In this document: positions 6,558 through 11,277 of the stretch, piece by piece | Layout of the letters: each line of letters opens with the position of its first letter | Position numbering within the stretch: position 1 is the stretch's first letter | Source: Eshraghiella sp050874365 | Lineage (GTDB): Bacteria > Bacillota > Clostridia > Lachnospirales > Lachnospiraceae | DNA: 11,277 bases | Reading direction: 5' to 3' | Assembly (NCBI GenBank): GCA_050874365.1 | Contig: JBNMKN010000059.1 | Coordinates: 1-11,277, forward strand | The notes under the pieces: model-generated | What the model saw: the letters and a program-made list of their open reading frames with translations, nothing else | Databases searched by the model: none | Told to the model about the DNA's origin: nothing | Made by a program: the position numbers and the translations under genes

Positions 6558-7622
6558 TTATTCAGCTGTTGTAAGACCTTTAACCAAGTCACCGATTATA
6601 TCAGATACATTCTGTGATTTGTCAGGAGCAGAAACATCAACAAATGTTTCGGTACTAAGATTGTAAGAAATACGTGTGTATTCACCGTCTGCACCGTTTT
6701 GTTCAAAACTTATACCATATATTCTGTCCGCTGAAGATGAAACATCGAAAGTTACATCGCCATCAAAATCTTCAACATCTGAAGCGTCAATATCAAGCAT
6801 TTCTTCAATCATGTCAAATGATTCTGCAAGAGTATCCTTGCTTATTTCATAGCTTGATGTGTCAATGTTAGCCAATATCTGCTTCTTTAACATTTCTGAC
6901 ATGCTTTCATCATATCCCATAGCTGATACTATCATATCTGCAGCCTTATCCATTACATCATTGATGTCGATTCTGCTATACTGTTCGTAAGCTGCATCAA
7001 CCCATGTGCTCTTATTGTCTGCTACATATTTCTTTAATACTTCAGCTATCTTTACGATATCTTCTGCCGACTTGCATGTAACGGTATACTTCTTAAGTGT
7101 ATCGTTTCCTTTGACTTCAGCAATATCTTTAAATGCATCCATAAGTCCGTTGACTGTATCAATTACAGGCTTAGAATCAGCTTCCTTTAAGTAATCCTTC
7201 ATGCTGTCTAAATCAACATATACATAATCTTCCTTAATGTATCCTTTAACTGCATCAATCTGGGAACTTGAAATACCAAAGGCATCACCATAAGATGCAA
7301 CAAAATCAAGTACAGACTTAACGTTTACATATAACTTATTACCTGATACAACAAGTAATTTATCACTGTTCACAGTATATGAATCACCTTCAACAACTAT
7401 GGAACCATTAATGGAAACAGCTGACTCCTTACCTGCCGCAACAGACTTAAGTGTGATATCAGATATTCCATCTGAATCCTTGTGCTTTAATGTAAGTGTA
7501 GCTTCCATTCCCTTCTGTGTGTTGTCGGCACTTGCTTTGCCTGAACCCTTAGAACAACCAGTTACTACGGCGAGAACCATTACTACTGCAAGGACTGCCG
7601 CAAAAAACTTTTTCATTTTCAT
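6558..7622 (-). CDS. Secreted lipoprotein of unknown function
   Basis: A 354-residue protein. The N-terminus is a lipoprotein signal: basic MKMKK, a hydrophobic core (6-20), and lipobox VTGC with Cys23 as the lipidation site. It is therefore predicted to be anchored to the outer face of the membrane. A short Gly/Ser/Lys linker follows. The mature part is acidic and rich in Asp/Ser, with alternating strands near 40-110 (for example DITLKSVAAGKESAVSINGS) and helical segments from about 125 to 280. The overall look suggests a beta-sheet lipoprotein of LolA/LppX-like architecture, but that is only an impression. I recognise no named family or catalytic motif. I chose ATG at 7622 because AGGAGG (7630-7635) lies 7 nt upstream. 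A further-upstream in-frame start would place the ribosome site inside the gene. It is monocistronic, with its own promoter and terminator. Confidence 0.9.
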   Translation of the reverse strand: MKMKKFFAAVLAVVMVLAVVTGCSKGSGKASADNTQKGMEATLTLKHKDSDGISDITLKSVAAGKESAVSINGSIVVEGDSYTVNSDKLLVVSGNKLYVNVKSVLDFVASYGDAFGISSSQIDAVKGYIKEDYVYVDLDSMKDYLKEADSKPVIDTVNGLMDAFKDIAEVKGNDTLKKYTVTCKSAEDIVKIAEVLKKYVADNKSTWVDAAYEQYSRIDINDVMDKAADMIVSAMGYDESMSEMLKKQILANIDTSSYEISKDTLAESFDMIEEMLDIDASDVEDFDGDVTFDVSSSADRIYGISFEQNGADGEYTRISYNLSTETFVDVSAPDKSQNVSDIIGDLVKGLTTAE

Positions 7623-7647
7623 TTGTCTTCCTCCTAAAAAACTTTTT

Positions 7648-7666
7648 ACGATATTCCACATATCGT
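7648..7666 (-). repeat. Perfect inverted repeat at the lipoprotein mRNA 5' end
   Basis: ACGATAT (7648-7654) and ATATCGT (7660-7666) flank a 5-nt spacer. The repeat lies at the predicted transcription start of the lipoprotein gene, upstream of its ribosome site. It could be a 5' stabilising stem or an operator; neither can be decided from sequence. Confidence 0.6.
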
Positions 7667-7670
7667 TTTA

Positions 7671-7699
7671 AAGCTATCACACGCTTTTCCCTTTGTCAA
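7671..7699 (-). promoter_or_regulatory. Promoter of the lipoprotein gene
   Basis: On the minus strand a perfect -35 TTGACA (7694-7699) is 17 nt from TAGCTT (7671-7676), which is preceded by a TGn extended -10 motif. The -10 is weak by itself, but the consensus -35 and TG extension compensate. The predicted start is near 7664. Confidence 0.65.
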
Positions 7700-7729
7700 G
7701 AATTTCTCGGGTAAATCGTCAAATTCTTA

Positions 7730-7758
7730 TTGAAATGAAACTTTAAATGATGTAGAAT
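7730..7758 (+). promoter_or_regulatory. Promoter of pyrBI
   Basis: A -35 TTGAAA (7730-7735), 17-nt spacer and -10 TAGAAT (7753-7758) are present. The start would lie near 7765, giving a leader of only about 20 nt before the pyrB ATG. That leaves no room for a PyrR-type attenuator or leader peptide. Confidence 0.78.
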
Positions 7759-7785
7759 ATCACAAAAATATACATGGAGGTTATT

Positions 7786-8709
7786 ATGAGACATTTACTT
7801 AGTCCTCTCGATTTTTCTGTTGAAGAATTAGACGAACTTTTTGATACAGCCTCAGATATCGCAGCTAATCCAAAAAAATACTCCAAAGTCTGCGAAGGTA
7901 AAAAACTCGCTACACTGTTTTATGAGCCAAGCACCAGAACAAGACTCAGCTTTGAAGCAGCAATGCTTAATCTTGGCGGTTCTGTTCTCGGTTTTTCGGA
8001 AGCTTCTTCAAGCTCCGCTTCCAAAGGCGAAAGTGTTTCCGATACAATCCGCATAATTTCATGTTATGCAGATATTTGTGCCATGAGGCATCCTAAAGAA
8101 GGTGCTCCTTTAGTGGCATCAATTCATTCAGGTATTCCTGTTATCAATGCCGGAGACGGCGGTCATCAACACCCAACCCAGACATTAACCGATTTAATGA
8201 CAATCCGTACCCTTAAGGGCAGGCTTGATAATCTTACAATCGGGCTTTGCGGCGATTTAAAATTCGGACGAACAGTCCATTCGTTAATTAATTCCCTTGC
8301 AAGATATTCCAATATAAAATTTGTATTAATCTCTCCAAAAGAACTTCGTGTTCCAGATTACATACGTGACGATGTCATTGAAGCCAATAACATTGAATAT
8401 GAAGAGGTTGAAAGCCTTGAAAATGCAATGCCTGAGCTTGATATTCTTTATATGACAAGAATCCAGCGTGAACGTTTCTTCAACGAAGAAGAATATATGC
8501 GTATGAAAGGTTTCTACATCCTTGATAATGAAAAAATGAAATCTGCCAAACCTGATATGCTTGTACTTCATCCTCTCCCACGTGTCAACGAGATATCTGT
8601 TGAAGTTGATAACGACAGCCGTGCCGCATATTTTAAACAGGCACAATTCGGCGTATATGTACGAATGGCATTAATAATGAAACTGTTGGAGGTGGAAAGA
8701 CCATGTTAA
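7786..8709 (+). CDS. pyrB: Aspartate carbamoyltransferase, catalytic chain
   Basis: Catalyses carbamoyl phosphate plus L-aspartate to N-carbamoyl-L-aspartate, the committed step of de novo pyrimidine synthesis, in the cytoplasm. The 307-residue length is typical. Active-site motifs are intact: carbamoyl-phosphate loop YEPSTRTR (46-53), Lys80 in the SASKGES loop contributed to the neighbouring subunit, Arg101 (MRHP), HPTQ (129-132) and HPLPR (262-266) followed by VNEI. The start is ATG 7786, because GGAGGT (7776-7781) precedes it by 4-5 nt. An in-frame ATG at 7774 would overlap this ribosome site and has none of its own. The stop overlaps the pyrI start by 7 nt, so the chains are probably translationally coupled and assembled as an E. 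coli-like c6r6 holoenzyme (inferred from the presence of PyrI). Confidence 0.97.
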   Translation: MRHLLSPLDFSVEELDELFDTASDIAANPKKYSKVCEGKKLATLFYEPSTRTRLSFEAAMLNLGGSVLGFSEASSSSASKGESVSDTIRIISCYADICAMRHPKEGAPLVASIHSGIPVINAGDGGHQHPTQTLTDLMTIRTLKGRLDNLTIGLCGDLKFGRTVHSLINSLARYSNIKFVLISPKELRVPDYIRDDVIEANNIEYEEVESLENAMPELDILYMTRIQRERFFNEEEYMRMKGFYILDNEKMKSAKPDMLVLHPLPRVNEISVEVDNDSRAAYFKQAQFGVYVRMALIMKLLEVERPC

Positions 8710-9122
8710 ATGTAGGAAAGATTGAAAACGGCATTGTAATTGACCACATTCCCGCCGGAAAAAGTATGGATATCTACCGTTACCTGGGTCTTGGCGAGCT
8801 TGACAGCTGCGTCGCCATTATCAAAAATGCAAAAAGTGATGCAATGGGCCGCAAAGATATTATAAAAGTAGATGGCGGCGAGGATTTAATTGATGTAAAT
8901 CTTCTCGGTTTTATCGATACCAATATTACCGTAAACATAATAAGAAACGGAGAAATCGCAGAGAAGAAGCAGTTAACTCTTCCAAAGAAAGTAACAAATA
9001 TCATCTCATGTAAGAATCCAAGATGTATAACCCAGATTGAACAGGAACTTGATCAGATTTTTTACCTTACAGATGAAGAAAAACATATCTACAGATGTAA
9101 ATACTGTGAAGAAAAATATTAA
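8703..9122 (+). CDS. pyrI: Aspartate carbamoyltransferase, regulatory chain
   Basis: Regulatory subunit that binds nucleotides and joins the catalytic trimers. It has 139 residues (E. coli about 153). The Zn-binding C-terminal domain is complete: Cys103-x4-Cys108 and Cys132-x2-Cys135. Allosteric-site residues also line up with E. coli: IDHIPAGK gives Asp14/His15 (D19/H20), RKDIIKV gives Lys51/Lys55 (K56/K60), and Lys88 matches K94. Nucleotide feedback control is therefore likely kept, although which nucleotide inhibits cannot be told. The ATG at 8703 lies inside the last codons of pyrB and is served by a GGAGG about 12 nt upstream, within pyrB. It is followed by a terminator. Confidence 0.96.
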   Translation: MLNVGKIENGIVIDHIPAGKSMDIYRYLGLGELDSCVAIIKNAKSDAMGRKDIIKVDGGEDLIDVNLLGFIDTNITVNIIRNGEIAEKKQLTLPKKVTNIISCKNPRCITQIEQELDQIFYLTDEEKHIYRCKYCEEKY

Positions 9123-9132
9123 TACATAATAC

Positions 9133-9162
9133 AAAAAGGAGTCCGGTTACGAACTCCTTTTT
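9133..9162. terminator. Bidirectional terminator shared by pyrBI and rnpB
   Basis: A 10-bp stem (AAAAAGGAGT / ACTCCTTTTT) with a 10-nt loop has A-runs on the left arm and T-runs on the right, so both strands end in a T-tract. It begins 11 nt past the pyrI stop and 5 nt past the rnpB 3' end. It fits as the terminator of both convergent genes. Confidence 0.88.
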
Positions 9163-9166
9163 TAAT

Positions 9167-9499
9167 TGAGAAAACCTATAAGCCGGGTTATGTCGTGAAT
9201 GATCATCTATCTAGACCTGCCGTTACCGACAGGCTCAAGCAACCTACCTGAAGCTGGCGGGCCACGTTATCGCTTCTGTTTGGTCTTGCTTCGGATGGGG
9301 TTTACATATGCCCTCTGTGTTACCACAAAGGCGGTAGTCTCTTAAACTGCCTTTCCACCCTTACCAGAATTCTGGCGGTACATTTCTGTTGCACTAGCCT
9401 TGGAGTCGCCTCCACCGGACGTTATCCGGCATCCTGCCCTGTGAAGCCCGGACTTTCCTCACCCGTATAAATACGGCCGCGATCATTTAGTAATCTCAG
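9167..9499 (-). ncRNA. rnpB: RNase P RNA, bacterial class A
   Basis: Catalytic RNA that trims the 5' leader of pre-tRNAs together with the RnpA protein. The minus strand carries the conserved blocks in order: GAGGAAAGTCCGGGC (9446-9460), then GGCGACTCCAAGGCTAGTGCAACAG split over the P10-P11 region, GGTAAGGGTGGAAAGG, GGTAACACAGAG, and near the 3' end ACATAACCCGGCTTAT (9178-9193). The 5' TGAGA and 3' TCTCA ends pair as P1, and AAATGATC pairs with GATCATTC as P2; these set the ends. The overall order parallels the E. coli molecule (class A) rather than the Bacillus type, an assignment made by eye. The length is about 333 nt. Ends are uncertain by a few bases. Confidence 0.95.
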
Positions 9500-9505
9500 T
9501 ACAAT

Positions 9506-9534
9506 AATATATAAAAATTTATTTTAAATGTCAA
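9506..9534 (-). promoter_or_regulatory. Strong sigma-A promoter of rnpB, overlapping the upstream stop codon
   Basis: On the minus strand a perfect -35 TTGACA (9529-9534) is 17 nt from -10 TATATT (9506-9511). The predicted start at 9499-9500 coincides with the 5' end of the P1 stem. The TGA stop codon of the upstream nucleoside kinase gene (9531-9533) is part of the -35 hexamer. An A/T-rich spacer adds to the expected strength. Confidence 0.88.
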
Positions 9535-11147
9535 ACATTAAAACAACTTCCGCCGACAAATTCTCTTGCAATGGAATTAATCGGTATTGATTCAGGTGAT
9601 ATGCAAAGGAAATAATCAAGGAACTTCAAAAGCCTTTTTGCCTCCGCATATTCAGGTTCATCTTCTTTTATCCCGAAAAGCAATGGTTCTGCGTATTGCT
9701 TTAATACCGAAAGCTCATATATAAGTGATGAATTAAACATTACGTCAGCTTCTTCCTGATATGGAAAAATATTAAGTTCCTCACCTTTTCGTACAGAATG
9801 CCACATGGCAATGGTACGTTTTGCCGACGTTCCTCTTGTTCTTGCATCTCTTACCATTCTCCTTAACAGACGGCAGTCGGTTGTTGCTATCCTGTTATGC
9901 TCATCTACATTAAGCTGTGTAAGAGCGCTTAAATATATCTTATATTTGCTTTCTTTAGGAAGTGAATATGACAGTTTATCATTAAGACCATGTATTCCTT
10001 CAATAACAAGGACATCATTTTCTCCTAATTTCATCTTATTACCGTTATATTCTCTTTTGCCTGTCTTAAAATTAAAATCAGGTATCTCAACTTCAAGTCC
10101 GTTAAGTAAATCCGTCATATTCTTATTAAACATTTCAACGTCAAGTGCCTCAAGACATTCAAAGTTATAATCACCGTTTTCATCCCTCGGAGTATGTTCC
10201 CTGTCAAGGAAATAATTGTCAAGGGACAACTGGTGAGGTCTCATTCCATGTGCCATAAGCTGGATTGACAGTCTGTAAGAGGTAGTTGTCTTACCTGATG
10301 AGGAAGGTCCTGCCATCATAATAAACTTCTTTGAAGAATCCTTTGATATTGTTGAAGCAATATCGGCAAGTTTCTTCTCCTGCAATGCTTCCTGGACAAG
10401 AATCAGTTCATTTCCCCTTCCTGCCGCAATTGCTTCATTTAACTCACCGACAGTTTCTATGCCAAGCATTTCGCCCCATTTTGTGGTCTCTTCCATTACG
10501 GCAAATAATTTATGCTGTGGTCTGAATTCCGGTACGGTTCTTGTATTGTTACATTCCGGCATCTGTAAAACAAGTCCTTCATCATAAGGATAGAGCTTAA
10601 AATATTTTATATAACCAGTGGACGGAGCCATATAACCGTAATAATAATCTTTAAAACCGTCAAGTGAATACACATTGACAGTGGAATGTCTCCTGAACCT
10701 GAATAAGGTCTCCTTATCATACATTCCATGCTTTGCAAAAGATTTTATCGCATCGCCTGTACTCATTGTGATTTTCTCAATAGGAATATCCGCATCGACA
10801 ATTTCTTTCATTCTGTTTTCGATATCCTCTATCAGGGAAACAGTAAGCTTCTGTTTGCCTTTCAGAGTGCAGTAATAACCCTTGCTCAAAGAAAATTCCA
10901 CTTTGAATTTGTCAATCTTATCCCTGTCAATGATATCATATACCGCTTTAAGCAGGATAAGTGTCGCACTTCTCTTGTATGTAAGATTTCCGGCAGGCTC
11001 TGCTGTTGTTACAAACTCGATTACGCTGTCGCTGTCAACAGTTTTCGTAAGTTCCTGCAGTTTGCCGTTTACCTTTGCAAGGATTATATCATCTTTACTG
11101 TCTGTAACCATATCCGCCAGCTCCTTCAGTAATACCTTTTCACCCAT
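9531..11147 (-). CDS. Nucleoside (uridine-type) kinase with TGS/ThrRS-like N-terminal region
   Basis: A 538-residue cytoplasmic protein built as a fusion. Residues 1-60 resemble a TGS domain (AKVNGKLQELTKTV near 24-37). Residues about 60-220 resemble the threonyl-tRNA synthetase second additional domain. From about 270 there is a P-loop kinase of the phosphoribulokinase/uridine kinase family: Walker A GPSSSGKT (280-287), LSLDNYF with Asp310 as probable catalytic base, VIEGIHGL (381-388), and the Arg-rich lid (RRMVRDARTRG). Phosphorylation of a nucleoside such as uridine is the usual annotation, but the substrate is not shown. The architecture is widespread in Clostridia and is also known from Thermotoga-type proteins. 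ATG 11145-11147 follows AGGAGG with good spacing. It lies 13 nt after a Nif3-like gene, so the two are cotranscribed. No terminator separates it from rnpB. Confidence 0.9.
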   Translation of the reverse strand: MGEKVLLKELADMVTDSKDDIILAKVNGKLQELTKTVDSDSVIEFVTTAEPAGNLTYKRSATLILLKAVYDIIDRDKIDKFKVEFSLSKGYYCTLKGKQKLTVSLIEDIENRMKEIVDADIPIEKITMSTGDAIKSFAKHGMYDKETLFRFRRHSTVNVYSLDGFKDYYYGYMAPSTGYIKYFKLYPYDEGLVLQMPECNNTRTVPEFRPQHKLFAVMEETTKWGEMLGIETVGELNEAIAAGRGNELILVQEALQEKKLADIASTISKDSSKKFIMMAGPSSSGKTTTSYRLSIQLMAHGMRPHQLSLDNYFLDREHTPRDENGDYNFECLEALDVEMFNKNMTDLLNGLEVEIPDFNFKTGKREYNGNKMKLGENDVLVIEGIHGLNDKLSYSLPKESKYKIYLSALTQLNVDEHNRIATTDCRLLRRMVRDARTRGTSAKRTIAMWHSVRKGEELNIFPYQEEADVMFNSSLIYELSVLKQYAEPLLFGIKEDEPEYAEAKRLLKFLDYFLCISPESIPINSIAREFVGGSCFNV

Positions 11148-11160
11148 AATAACCTCCTGA

Positions 11161-11277
11161 TTATATATACTTCTGAGGATTGTTAAAATCCATTTTTACA
11201 ATTTCAATACCTTCTGTATTCTCCATAAGATATGAGTATATCTTGTCAATAAATATATGCTCGATTCCGTAGTGTCC
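11161..11277 (-). CDS. Nif3-like dinuclear metal-centre protein, C-terminal fragment
   Basis: The last 38 codons of a gene that continues beyond the right edge, in frame to the end of the window, with stop TAA at 11161-11163. The peptide begins GHYGIEHIFIDKIYSYL and ends FNNPQKYI. The GHYG(I/T)E motif followed by an amphipathic helix is the C-terminal metal-binding signature of the Nif3/YqfO family, with His and Glu as metal ligands. The family forms hexamers and has no firmly established reaction. Only the tail is visible, so the call rests on this one motif. The 13-nt gap to the nucleoside kinase start indicates one operon. Confidence 0.72.
   Translation of the reverse strand, partial: GHYGIEHIFIDKIYSYLMENTEGIEIVKMDFNNPQKYI

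Noticed and set aside
7774..7785. ATG 7774 as the pyrB start
   Set aside because: GGAGGT overlaps that codon region and serves ATG 7786; the shorter protein starts MRHLLSPLDF as expected for the family.
8326..8646. Minus-strand open frame of 106 codons
   Set aside because: Antisense to pyrB, whose active-site motifs are intact.
9167..9499. Repeats and hairpins here as a CRISPR or mobile repeat
   Set aside because: All structure is explained by the conserved RNase P RNA core.
9805..10170. Plus-strand open frame of 121 codons, and others at 10728-11160
   Set aside because: Antisense to the nucleoside kinase, which has strong motifs; low-complexity Leu/Ser composition.

Overview
The window looks like a low-GC Firmicute chromosome, most likely a Lachnospiraceae-type Clostridium relative. 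Evidence: strong AGGAGG-type ribosome binding sites before almost every gene, a DUF5688 protein (a family I associate with Lachnospiraceae), a Clostridium symbiosum-like glutamate dehydrogenase, a PyrB/PyrI pair, Cys-rich DUF1540 repeats, a bacterial class A RNase P RNA, and a lipoprotein with a classic lipobox. No insertion sequence, integrase, CRISPR array or tRNA is visible. The region reads as core chromosome.

Layout, left to right. All genes are on the minus strand except pyrBI. Positions 1-804 hold the first 268 codons of gdhA (glutamate dehydrogenase), with a clear promoter at 848-876. Positions 903-1865 hold a DUF5688 protein of unknown function. Positions 1992-6031 are a tight three-gene unit, read right to left: a YbiT/YkpA-like ABC-F ATPase (4391-6031), a GlgX/isoamylase-like GH13 protein that has lost its catalytic residues (2586-4364), and elongation factor P (1992-2549). 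The unit is closed by a palindromic hairpin at 1955-1977. Upstream are a small tandem DUF1540 Cys-rich protein (6138-6455), with its own UUCG-loop terminator and a sigma-G-like promoter, and a lipoprotein of unknown function (6558-7622), with its own terminator.

Positions 7623-7785 are a divergent promoter region. To the right runs pyrBI (aspartate carbamoyltransferase catalytic and regulatory chains, overlapping by 7 nt). pyrBI converges on rnpB, and the two share one bidirectional terminator at 9133-9162. Upstream of rnpB lies a nucleoside kinase with TGS/ThrRS-like N-terminal domains (9531-11147). Its TGA stop codon lies inside the -35 box of the rnpB promoter. It is preceded, 13 nt away, by the 3' end of a Nif3-like gene (11161 to window end).

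Functional themes are nitrogen and pyrimidine metabolism (gdhA, pyrBI, nucleoside kinase) and translation/RNA processing (ABC-F, EF-P, RNase P). The most unusual item is the intact but apparently catalytically dead GH13 protein between two ribosome-acting factors. Second is the ABC-F protein, whose two composite ATP sites look asymmetric: one canonical, one degenerate.
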